From assembly GCA_947508155.1 (NCBI GenBank), contig CANNRM010000068.1:1-5083 (forward strand): a stretch of DNA of 5,083 nt, written 5' to 3'. Numbering within the stretch: position 1 is the first letter of the stretch; the number at the start of each line of letters is the position of its first letter. The translations under genes and the position numbers were made by a program. Below the pieces are notes generated by a model. The model worked only from the letters and a program-made list of their open reading frames with translations, was not told the origin of the DNA and searched no databases. The DNA is from Rickettsiales bacterium (GTDB lineage: Bacteria; Pseudomonadota; Alphaproteobacteria; Rickettsiales; Rickettsiaceae). Of the stretch, positions 1 through 5,083 are shown in pieces.

Positions 1-748
1 CTTTTTGGATGAAATCGATTTTATAATTCTTGTCATTTATCGCGACTATAGCATTATTACCCAACATTGTTAGGTAGTTTGATGGTATGTCGAATTTCAC
101 AGTAAATGCCGATGAATCATAGAATGTAACCACGGTGTCACCAGCTTTGGCGCGTGAACCTACCGGCGCTACTGCGCTGCCAACTATGCCATCAAATGGA
201 GCGACAAAAACTATCTTATCGTAATTGATTTTGGCAGCTACCAATGCACCACGTGCGGTGCTAAGAGATATGAATTTATCCTCCACAGTCTGGCGTGAGG
301 CAGCTTTGGATTCGAATAATGAGATCTGACGATTATATTGATCAGATGCAATTTGTACGGTTTTTGCAGCAGAAAGATACGCCTCTTCTATGGGGTCATT
401 TTGGATCCGCGCGATTATCTCTCCAGCTTTAAGATTTGAACCAGCGGGGGCGATATATGACACTGTTCCTTCCATACCAGCATTTGCCGTGAAAAGCTTT
501 TGCGCTTGAACCATGCCAAGTAGGCGAGTTGTTTTTAGAATGGATCCTTTTGTCACTTTATGAGCTTCAACAACCTTTGTTTGAGGGTGGTATCCGTGCC
601 CTAATAAGAATTTGGATGCTATCATTGCCACGAGCAATATTACGCCAATGATTATTTGGTATAGGAGGCGAATGGAGCGAAACTTACGCCATATTTTCAT
701 GGCATAGGATTGCAGGAGTGATAATTTTGTTTTTATGTAGGTTTGCAT
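1..748 (-). CDS. RND/HlyD-type membrane fusion protein (efflux periplasmic adaptor), 3' end cut by window
   Basis: The frame is open from the ATG at 748 to base 1, giving 249 codons of an adaptor that would link an inner-membrane pump to an outer-membrane channel. Counting from the internal ATG at 700: a basic N-terminus (KIWRKFRSIR), one membrane segment at about 14-33, a first lipoyl half-motif at about 64-101 (AGMEGTV, then PAGSNLKAGEII), a helical hairpin at about 102-160, and the second lipoyl half at about 165-193 (FVAPFDGIVG, then VGSRAKAGDTV). The APFDGxVG run is a hallmark of this family. The start is uncertain. ATG 748 is the longest choice (in-frame stop at 761-763) and adds 16 residues; ATG 700 puts the basic stretch and membrane anchor at the very N-terminus. 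Neither has a clear Shine-Dalgarno sequence. The beta-barrel and C-terminal domains, and any partner permease gene, would lie beyond base 1. The substrate cannot be told. Confidence 0.85.
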   Translation of the reverse strand, partial: MQTYIKTKLSLLQSYAMKIWRKFRSIRLLYQIIIGVILLVAMIASKFLLGHGYHPQTKVVEAHKVTKGSILKTTRLLGMVQAQKLFTANAGMEGTVSYIAPAGSNLKAGEIIARIQNDPIEEAYLSAAKTVQIASDQYNRQISLFESKAASRQTVEDKFISLSTARGALVAAKINYDKIVFVAPFDGIVGSAVAPVGSRAKAGDTVVTFYDSSAFTVKFDIPSNYLTMLGNNAIVAINDKNYKIDFIQK

Positions 749-757
749 CTTTGTTTG

Positions 758-786
758 TTTTTATGGTTGTTATTGCGTGGTATCAA
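758..786 (-). promoter_or_regulatory. Possible sigma70-type promoter for the membrane fusion protein gene
   Basis: On the minus strand TTGATA (786-781) is followed after 17 bases by TAAAAA (763-758). The -35 matches the consensus at five of six positions, the -10 at only four of six. If real, transcription would begin near 750, leaving about 50 nt of leader before ATG 700 and almost none before ATG 748. That would favour the shorter protein. AT-rich sequence gives such matches easily, so this is weak. Confidence 0.25.
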
Positions 787-787
787 G

Positions 788-800
788 CGTCATTGCGAGA
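788..800. repeat. Possible truncated copy of a dispersed CGTCATTGCGAG repeat
   Basis: The 13 bases CGTCATTGCGAGA match the beginning of a repeat family commonly seen between genes in proteobacterial and rickettsial genomes. Here nothing resembling its usual continuation follows; instead element A begins 8 bp later. The match is short and based on recall of the family, so it may be chance. Confidence 0.3.
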
Positions 801-808
801 TTTAAATT

Positions 809-875
809 GTCATTCCCGCGCAGGCGGGAATCTAGTTCTTTATATTATCTGGATCCCCGCCTGCGCGGGGATGAC
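809..875. repeat. Palindromic element A: two 27-bp inverted arms, each itself a hairpin
   Basis: Arm 1 (809-835) and arm 2 (849-875) are reverse complements at 24 of 27 positions, with a 13-bp AT-rich spacer. Each arm also folds alone: 812-819 pairs with 824-831 around loop GCAG, and 853-860 pairs with 865-872 around loop CTGC, both perfect 8-bp GC-rich stems. Two of the three differences between arms form one compensatory pair (T814-A829 against C-G at 855/870). The element sits between the aldehyde dehydrogenase stop and the membrane fusion gene. No T-tract follows on the minus strand, so it is not a standard intrinsic terminator, though it may slow or end transcription or protect the mRNA 3' end. 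It resembles the dispersed CATTCCCGCG/GCGGGAAT repeats common in proteobacterial genomes. Confidence 0.85.
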
Positions 876-892
876 ACTACTAATACCAATGT

Positions 893-2278
893 TCACTCCA
901 CACACAAATACTTCGTATTCAAATACTCATATATCCCTAGATGCCCGCCTTCAACGCCAAATCCAGACGCCTTCCTTCCTGCAAATTCACCTTTGTAATT
1001 TGAAACGATCGCAGTATTAACGCCAACCATACCAAAATCTAAACTAGAAGACAAGTAATCAATGGTTTTTTGATCTCTAGAGAATATGTAAGATGCAAGA
1101 CCATATTCTGTGTTATTCGCGCGTTCTATTGCTTCATCCAGTTCATTAAATCTATAGCATGCAAGAACCGGAGCGAAGATTTCTTCTTGAAAAATATCCA
1201 TATCATCGCTGCAATGAATTATCACAGTTGGGTTGAACAAAGTTCCGCCTGCAACAGTGCCTCCGCATAATATTTTTGCGCCCTTATTAGTTGCGTCCTT
1301 TATGAGGCGTAATGCCTTATCAACCGCCTTTTGGTTGATAAGTGGCCCAATATCTACACCAGTCCTTATTTCGGCGAATTTTGTGGCCAATATGCCTGTT
1401 ACTTGGTCATATATATCGCTATGTATAAATATACGATTTGGTGATGTGCAAGCCTGTGATGAGCTGCGGATTTTTCCAGGTATTAGGCATTTTACCATAT
1501 GTTCAATATCAGTATCCGCGCATATTATAAATGGGGCATTCCCGCCAAGTTCTAATGATATACGTTTTAACGTGGAGCCAGATTGTTCATATAAAAGTTT
1601 GCCAATGGCAGTGGATCCTGTGAAGCTGATCTTGCGGACTCTAAAATCATCGCATAGAGTTTTACCAATAGTTTTGCTATCACCTGTAACAATATTGATT
1701 ACACCATCAGGAAAGCCAGATTTTTTAGCGAGATATTCAAGTGCCAATGCGGATAAGGGCGTCAGTTCGGATGGTTTGAGGATTATTACGCATCCTGCAG
1801 CAAGGGCAGGGGCAATTTTGCGTGTTATCATGGCATTTGGGAAGTTCCATGGTGTAATGGCAGCGACGACTCCAACTGGTTCGTAATCTGTGATGATTTT
1901 TTGACCTGGTTTGGACCCTGTTGTTTCTTCGCGACGAGGTTTGATTGCTTCGCTTGCAAACCAGCTTACAAATGATGCTCCATAAGCGATTTCAGATTTT
2001 GCATCGGAGATGACTTTGCCATTTTCCAATGTGATGATTTCAGCAAGTTCATCGGTATTTTCTAAAATGAGTTCATGCCATTTAGAGAGTAACGCAGCGC
2101 GTGTTTTTGGGGATGTTTTGCTCCAGGATTTTTGAGCATCTACAGCTTTATCAATTATTTTAATGAGAGATTCATGTGATATGTTGATTACATGCCCAAC
2201 AATTTGTTGATTTGTTGGGCTAGTAACCGAAAATGTTTCCGATGAATGTGGTAGGTTGATTTGTGAAAATATAGACAT
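893..2278 (-). CDS. gabD: NAD(P)-dependent aldehyde dehydrogenase, succinate-semialdehyde dehydrogenase (GabD) type
   Basis: This complete 461-residue protein belongs to the ALDH superfamily and would oxidise an aldehyde, probably succinate semialdehyde to succinate, in the cytoplasm. Seen in the sequence: ITPWNFP at 141-147 with oxyanion-hole Asn145, KPSE at 168-171 (cofactor binding), FTGSTAIG at 219-226 (Rossmann turn), LELGG at 242-246 with general base Glu243, catalytic Cys277 in QAC, and EEIF at 365-368. Stretches such as AMITRKIAPALAAGC and the end KASGFG...YLNTKYLCVE are typical of GabD. It is somewhat shorter than the roughly 480 residues usual for GabD. The ATG at 2278 follows fabG by 11 bp and has GAGGA (2286-2282) three bases upstream, so the two genes are probably co-transcribed. 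Oddities: the loop around Cys277 reads SSSQACTS rather than the usual NAGQTCVC, and the usual EEIFGP and PFGG appear as EEIFAP and EFAG. The family call is firm; the exact substrate is inference. Confidence 0.9.
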   Translation of the reverse strand: MSIFSQINLPHSSETFSVTSPTNQQIVGHVINISHESLIKIIDKAVDAQKSWSKTSPKTRAALLSKWHELILENTDELAEIITLENGKVISDAKSEIAYGASFVSWFASEAIKPRREETTGSKPGQKIITDYEPVGVVAAITPWNFPNAMITRKIAPALAAGCVIILKPSELTPLSALALEYLAKKSGFPDGVINIVTGDSKTIGKTLCDDFRVRKISFTGSTAIGKLLYEQSGSTLKRISLELGGNAPFIICADTDIEHMVKCLIPGKIRSSSQACTSPNRIFIHSDIYDQVTGILATKFAEIRTGVDIGPLINQKAVDKALRLIKDATNKGAKILCGGTVAGGTLFNPTVIIHCSDDMDIFQEEIFAPVLACYRFNELDEAIERANNTEYGLASYIFSRDQKTIDYLSSSLDFGMVGVNTAIVSNYKGEFAGRKASGFGVEGGHLGIYEYLNTKYLCVE

Positions 2279-2289
2279 GTGTCCTCAAA

Positions 2290-3015
2290 TTAAACCATCA
2301 ACATTCCACCATTAATATGCAATGTTTGACCAGTGATGTAACTCGCTGCATCGCTCGCAAGGAATGCAACTGCATGGGCGATATCTTCTGGATTCCCCAT
2401 GGCTTTACTAGGTATACGACTTAGTATAGCTTCTTTTTGTGCATCATTTAATTTATTTGTCATATCTGATACTATAAAACCTGGTGCTACAGTATTAATT
2501 GTGACATTTCTTGATGCCACTTCCATAGCCATAGATTTTGTCATGCCGATCAGACCAGCCTTGGATGCGCAGTAATTTGCTTGTCCAGGATTGCCAGACA
2601 CGGCTACAACTGAGGAGATGTTAATAATACGTCCATATCTTTCACGCATCATTTTTTGAATTGCAGTTCTGTTGAGCACAAAACTAGCTTTCAGGTTGAT
2701 TTGTAGAACTTCGTCAAATGATTCATTGGACATTTTGATACATAGCATATCCTTTGTGATGCCAGCATTGCAGACTAAAATATCGAGTTTTTCAATTTCC
2801 TCAACCATTTTCTGACAATCTGCTGCGTCATGTAGGTCGCATGCTCTTACTGTAACGTTAGTTTTAAGCTCTGCTTCAAGTGTTTTTAATTTTTCCGCGT
2901 TAGTGCCGCTAATAATAACGTGAGCACCAAGTGCATGTAGTTGTTTTGCACATGCTCCACCAAGAGCACCTGATGCGCCTGTTACTAGAGCTGTTTTTCC
3001 TGTTAGATTTATCAT
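2290..3015 (-). CDS. fabG: 3-oxoacyl-[acyl-carrier-protein] reductase FabG
   Basis: This 241-residue classical short-chain dehydrogenase/reductase should reduce 3-oxoacyl-ACP to 3-hydroxyacyl-ACP with NADPH in cytoplasmic type II fatty-acid synthesis. Seen: the nucleotide-binding TGASGALG at 12-19, CDL at 59-61, NAG at 83-85, and the catalytic tetrad Asn107, Ser135, Tyr148, Lys152. GQANYCASKAGLIGMTKS, VAPGFI and the ending ITGQTLHINGG follow FabG closely. The length fits the family (about 240-248). I chose ATG 3015 because an AAGGA Shine-Dalgarno sequence lies six bases upstream and the protein then begins MINLTGKTALVTG, as FabG does. The in-frame ATG at 3069 would add 18 residues encoded largely by a palindromic repeat and is unlikely. 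None of fabD, acpP or fabF, its frequent neighbours, is next to it; the following gene is an aldehyde dehydrogenase 11 bp away. A PhaB-like acetoacetyl-CoA reductase is a less likely alternative. Confidence 0.93.
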   Translation of the reverse strand: MINLTGKTALVTGASGALGGACAKQLHALGAHVIISGTNAEKLKTLEAELKTNVTVRACDLHDAADCQKMVEEIEKLDILVCNAGITKDMLCIKMSNESFDEVLQINLKASFVLNRTAIQKMMRERYGRIINISSVVAVSGNPGQANYCASKAGLIGMTKSMAMEVASRNVTINTVAPGFIVSDMTNKLNDAQKEAILSRIPSKAMGNPEDIAHAVAFLASDAASYITGQTLHINGGMLMV

Positions 3016-3021
3016 GGCTTT

Positions 3022-3026
3022 TCCTT
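3022..3026 (-). promoter_or_regulatory. Shine-Dalgarno site deciding the fabG start
   Basis: AAGGA on the minus strand (3026-3022) is followed by six bases and then ATG 3015. No comparable site precedes the upstream in-frame ATG at 3069, which lies inside a hairpin repeat. Confidence 0.75.
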
Positions 3027-3045
3027 TTTTAGGATTTTTATATTT

Positions 3046-3083
3046 CGTCATCCTCGGAAATGTTAGCATTTTCGGGGATCTGT
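3046..3083. repeat. Palindromic element C: single long hairpin in the fabG leader
   Basis: Bases 3050-3062 pair with 3067-3079 around the loop TTAG: a 13-bp stem with eleven Watson-Crick pairs and two G-T pairs, which would be G-U wobbles in plus-strand RNA. The left edge CGTCATCC and right edge GGGATCTG match the outer frame of elements A and B, but the core of the stem is different and AT-rich. It ends about 20 bp upstream of the fabG Shine-Dalgarno site, so an fabG transcript starting further up would carry it in its leader. Confidence 0.75.
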
Positions 3084-3092
3084 GGTATATCT

Positions 3093-3181
3093 CGTCATCC
3101 CGGACTTGATCCGGGATCTAGCTCTTTAATAAAATTTCACTTTGTATAAGAACTGGGCCCCGTGTCAAGCACAGGGTGACG
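3093..3181. repeat. Palindromic element B: two diverged inverted arms, each a hairpin
   Basis: Arm 1 (3093-3121) and arm 2 (3153-3181) are reverse complements at 20 of 29 positions, with 31 bp of AT-rich spacer between them. Arm 1 folds by itself as 3097-3104 with 3110-3117 (perfect 8 bp, loop CTTGA). Arm 2 folds as 3158-3164 with 3170-3176 with one C-A mismatch (loop TCAAG). Three sites differ between arms as compensating pairs, so the inner hairpins are kept while the sequence drifts. The element begins 8 bp after the recA stop codon and fills much of the recA-fabG gap. It may act at the 3' end of recA mRNA, but no T-tract follows, so I do not call it a terminator. Confidence 0.8.
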
Positions 3182-3189
3182 GTAACATA

Positions 3190-4233
3190 TTAAGCATCCA
3201 GCATAGCTTCCGTCTCTTCCACGCTCGCTTCAAACACAGCGGCGCCAGCTTTCGAAGAATGCTCGCGAATTTTCTTTTCGATTTCATCAGCAACAGCAGG
3301 GTTTGCAACTAAATATTCCTTGGAATTCTCTCTGCCTTGTCCAATTCTAGTGCTGTTATATGAGAACCAAGCACCAGATTTTTCGATTAGATCAAGTTTC
3401 ACACCAATATCCAAAATTTCACCAACTTTAGAAATACCTGAGCCATACATAATGTCAAAATCTACCACTTTGAACGGAGGTGAAACTTTGTTTTTCACAA
3501 CTTTTACGCGTGTTTGATTTCCAGTTACTTCTTCTTTCTCTTTAATAGATCCGACGCGTCGGATATCAAGTCTTACAGACGCATAGAATTTTAATGCATT
3601 CCCACCAGTTGTAGTTTCGGGGCTACCAAACATTACTCCAATTTTCATACGAATTTGGTTGATGAAAATAATGATGCAATTTGTACGGGAAATAGAAGCT
3701 GTAAGCTTACGAAGTGCTTGGCTCATAAGCCTTGCTTGCAGACCCATATGTGAATCACCCATTTCGCCTTCTATTTCTGCTTTTGGTACCAATGCCGCCA
3801 CTGAGTCAATAACAAGCATGTCAATAGCGCCTGAACGCACGAGAGTATCAGCGATTTCAAGAGCTTGTTCGCCATTATCTGGTTGAGAAATGATAAGATC
3901 ATTGATATTCACACCAAGTTTTTTGGCGTAAGCGGGGTCAAGAGCATGCTCAGCATCGATAAAGGCGCATGTGCCGCCCTTTTTCTGAGCTTCTGCAATA
4001 GCATGCAATGTTAGAGTTGTTTTACCAGAGCTTTCAGGGCCAAAAATTTCAATGATACGACCCTTTGGAAGGCCGCCAATTCCTAGAGCTATATCCAGCC
4101 CAATTGAACCTGTAGAGGATGCGTCAATATCAACCGCAGGGCGTTGACCAAGCTTCATTACAGAGCCTTTTCCCCAGCTTTTTTCAATTTGGCCAAGAGC
4201 GGCTGCAAGTGCTTGTTCTCTGTTATTACTCAT
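3190..4233 (-). CDS. recA: Recombinase A
   Basis: This complete 347-residue protein is RecA, the ATP-dependent DNA strand-exchange protein of homologous recombination and, where an SOS system exists, the co-protease for LexA cleavage. Seen: Walker [10 protein letters not shown] at 65-73, catalytic Glu95 in DAEHALDP, Walker B MLVIDS at 139-144, DNA-binding loop L1 near 155-164 ([15 protein letters not shown] region), Gln193 in FINQIR (ATP sensing), loop L2 near 194-209 ([13 protein letters not shown]), and a C-terminal domain ending in the acidic [12 protein letters not shown]. Length and motif spacing are normal and no key residue is missing. The ATG at 4233 is supported by GGAGA eight bases upstream. 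The wording of L2 and the following strand is alphaproteobacterial. The gene is separated from its upstream neighbour by a terminator and so probably has its own promoter; fabG follows after 174 bp of repeats. Confidence 0.99.
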   Translation of the reverse strand: MSNNREQALAAALGQIEKSWGKGSVMKLGQRPAVDIDASSTGSIGLDIALGIGGLPKGRIIEIFGPESSGKTTLTLHAIAEAQKKGGTCAFIDAEHALDPAYAKKLGVNINDLIISQPDNGEQALEIADTLVRSGAIDMLVIDSVAALVPKAEIEGEMGDSHMGLQARLMSQALRKLTASISRTNCIIIFINQIRMKIGVMFGSPETTTGGNALKFYASVRLDIRRVGSIKEKEEVTGNQTRVKVVKNKVSPPFKVVDFDIMYGSGISKVGEILDIGVKLDLIEKSGAWFSYNSTRIGQGRENSKEYLVANPAVADEIEKKIREHSSKAGAAVFEASVEETEAMLDA

Positions 4234-4246
4234 GTTTTTTTCTCCA

Positions 4247-4278
4247 ACTATGTTTATTACTTAGAGTATAAACATAGT
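4247..4278. promoter_or_regulatory. Perfect 11-bp inverted repeat upstream of recA, possible operator
   Basis: ACTATGTTTAT (4247-4257) and ATAAACATAGT (4268-4278) are exact reverse complements separated by 10 bp, so the half-site centres are 21 bp apart, about two helical turns. The repeat ends one base before the recA Shine-Dalgarno region and covers the best -10 candidate. This is the position and geometry of an operator for a dimeric repressor. The binder is unknown. It is not the GTTC-N7-GTTC box known for alphaproteobacterial LexA; neither GTTC nor GAAC occurs anywhere between 4234 and 4386. An AU-rich leader hairpin is the alternative. Confidence 0.5.
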
Positions 4279-4293
4279 CAGAGTTAATAAGAA
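4265..4293 (-). promoter_or_regulatory. Possible recA promoter
   Basis: TATACT (4270-4265, five of six matches to TATAAT) is preceded at 17 bases by TTCTTA (4293-4288, only three of six matches to TTGACA). Transcription would start near 4258, giving a leader of about 25 nt with the GGAGA ribosome site. The -10 is convincing; the -35 is poor, which would fit an activated or weak promoter, or a wrong call. Confidence 0.4.
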
Positions 4294-4320
4294 AATCCAG
4301 TAGATAATTCAGAATTTTTA

Positions 4321-4375
4321 GAAAAAGATAAAAAGGCATCCAGGATATTTGTCGAGAATAAGAAATATCCTGGAT
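4321..4375 (-). terminator. Intrinsic terminator between the acidic-tail gene and recA
   Basis: Bases 4338-4350 and 4363-4375 form a perfect 13-bp stem (CCAGGATATTT core) with a 12-nt loop. Read on the minus strand, the stem is followed by GCC, then TTTTT, ATC and TTTTT (down to about 4321), the layout of a rho-independent terminator. It begins 11 bp after the stop codon of the upstream gene and should insulate recA from read-through. On the plus strand the stem is followed by a G-rich run and only four Ts, so the minus-strand direction is the right one. Confidence 0.85.
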
Positions 4376-4386
4376 TGGTGGGGGTT

Positions 4387-5083
4387 TTATTCCATTTCAA
4401 AATCTTCGTCTGATGCTGTTGGCGCAGAGTTGCCCATAGTCTCTACAGTCTCAGCGATCGTCGCAGTAGGTGCTGGCAGAACTGGCGCTACTTCCTCCTC
4501 TGTTTGTTCGGCAGCCATTGTTTTAGCGATTTCTTCTAGGTCAGTCTCTGCTGGCTTAGCAACTTCGTCATCTGCAACCACAGGAGCTGCTGGTTCTGTT
4601 GTTTTGGTAGTGTCACTTTGAGCGTCATCGTTGTCTTCGGCAGCCTCTGATGCTACATCATCAGCTTCATTAGCATGGCTGTCGCTGTCAGAGCTATCAT
4701 CATCTGCATTCACTGCAGGTGCAGCAATCGTAAAGTCTAATGCTGGCACCTTTATTCCAACATTTTTCGCGGCTGCGTTGAGATCGTCATGTGCTTTTCT
4801 AACAGGCGCTTGAGCAGATGCAATTTCGTTGTCATGGTGGTTGGTGCATTCTGCTATTTTGATTTCTGTCTCTTTCTCAAGTTGTTTGAATTTTTGAGCA
4901 AATGCCTCGTTTGTTCTACTCTTAGTTTTTTCATATGTATCATACATTGCTTTGAGATCATCTTTTTCAGCAGCGGTAATTTGTGCTATTGTTTCTCTCA
5001 GAGCTTTCTGCAGAGGTGCTACAACGTCTTCGTCATGTGTGCTTAAGTCGTTGGATGCATCAGCTGCAGCCCTCTCGATTGCC
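4387..5083 (-). CDS. Unrecognised protein with helical segment and long acidic tail, 5' end cut by window
   Basis: I do not recognise this protein. The frame stays open from the TAA at 4387-4389 to the window edge, giving 231 residues without a stop. The ATG at 4947 (visible residue 46) is only an internal Met, since coding-like sequence continues on both sides of it. Visible residues 1-105 are charged and alanine-rich with heptad-like spacing (about 23-80, for example LQKALRETIAQI and FKQLEKETEIKIAE), suggesting a helical bundle or coiled coil. Residues 106-120 (VGIKVPALDFTIAAP) form a short hydrophobic linker. Residues 122-231 are a low-complexity, probably disordered tail rich in Asp, Glu, Ala, Thr and Pro (DDDSSDSDS; EQTEEEVAP) ending SDEDFEME. 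No transmembrane segment, signal peptide or enzyme motif is visible in this part. A terminator follows at once, so it ends its transcription unit. A scaffold, nucleic-acid-mimic or secreted role is conceivable but unsupported. Confidence 0.8.
   Translation of the reverse strand, partial: AIERAAADASNDLSTHDEDVVAPLQKALRETIAQITAAEKDDLKAMYDTYEKTKSRTNEAFAQKFKQLEKETEIKIAECTNHHDNEIASAQAPVRKAHDDLNAAAKNVGIKVPALDFTIAAPAVNADDDSSDSDSHANEADDVASEAAEDNDDAQSDTTKTTEPAAPVVADDEVAKPAETDLEEIAKTMAAEQTEEEVAPVLPAPTATIAETVETMGNSAPTASDEDFEME

Noticed and set aside
809..875. CRISPR-like repeat pair
   Set aside because: There are only two copies, in inverted rather than direct orientation, with an AT-rich 13-bp spacer and no cas genes.
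809..875. Intrinsic terminator for the dehydrogenase gene
   Set aside because: The hairpins are strong but are not followed by a T-tract on the minus strand; any termination role would need another mechanism.
718..1020. Plus-strand frames containing CHSRAGGN and WIPACAGMT
   Set aside because: These peptides are simply element A translated, a familiar artefact of this type of repeat. The rest overlaps the 3' end of the well-supported minus-strand dehydrogenase.
1233..1886. Long plus-strand open frame opposite the dehydrogenase
   Set aside because: It is antisense to a protein with full ALDH motifs, and its translation shows no recognisable domain.
3016..3069. N-terminal extension of FabG from ATG 3069
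   Set aside because: The extension is encoded partly by hairpin element C, lacks a ribosome site and has no counterpart in FabG, whereas ATG 3015 has a good AAGGA and the standard N-terminus.
3143..3168. fabG promoter made of TTGACA (3168-3163) and TATACA (3148-3143)
   Set aside because: Both boxes look good, but the spacer is 14 bp, well below the usual 16-18, and TTGACA is part of the core of element B. Left as a possibility only.
4349..4813. Serine/alanine-rich plus-strand frames opposite the acidic tail
   Set aside because: They are the antisense reading of repetitive Asp/Glu/Ala codons and begin inside the terminator; no ribosome site or domain was seen.
4387..4947. A complete 186-residue protein starting at ATG 4947
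   Set aside because: The same frame continues upstream without a stop for 45 more codons to the window edge with similar composition, so 4947 is most likely internal.

Overview
The window looks like a piece of an AT-rich alphaproteobacterial chromosome. The RecA protein has the alphaproteobacterial character (for example the run [11 protein letters not shown] and the [17 protein letters not shown] stretch), and the intergenic gaps hold GTCATYCC...GGRATCT palindromes of the kind scattered through many proteobacterial genomes. A host-associated lineage (Rickettsiales/Holosporales-like) is possible, but this is inference; no 16S or other phylogenetic marker besides RecA is present.

All five recognisable genes lie on the minus strand, so transcription runs from high to low coordinates. 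In that order: (1) 5083-4387, the C-terminal part of an unrecognised protein with a helical, probably coiled-coil segment and a long Asp/Glu/Ala-rich tail, its 5' end outside the window; (2) a strong hairpin-plus-T-tract terminator (about 4375-4321); (3) a possible recA promoter at 4265-4293, overlapped by a perfect 11-bp inverted repeat; (4) recA, 4233-3190, complete; (5) a 174-bp gap with two palindromic elements (B and C); (6) fabG, 3015-2290, and an SSADH-type aldehyde dehydrogenase, 2278-893, 11 bp apart and almost certainly co-transcribed; (7) a gap with palindromic element A (809-875); (8) the N-terminal part of an RND/HlyD-type membrane fusion protein, starting at 748 or 700 and leaving the window at base 1.

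Functionally these are mostly housekeeping genes: recombinational repair, a 3-oxoacyl-ACP reductase, an NAD(P)-dependent aldehyde dehydrogenase and an efflux adaptor. I see no CRISPR array, transposase, phage gene, tRNA, rRNA or evident new multi-gene system. The most interesting signals are non-coding: three palindromic elements with a shared outer frame but different self-complementary cores (two of them paired, with compensatory changes between arms), the inverted repeat over the recA promoter where the classical alphaproteobacterial SOS box is missing, and the acidic-tailed orphan protein upstream of recA. The catalytic loop of the dehydrogenase also departs from the family consensus while keeping the catalytic residues.
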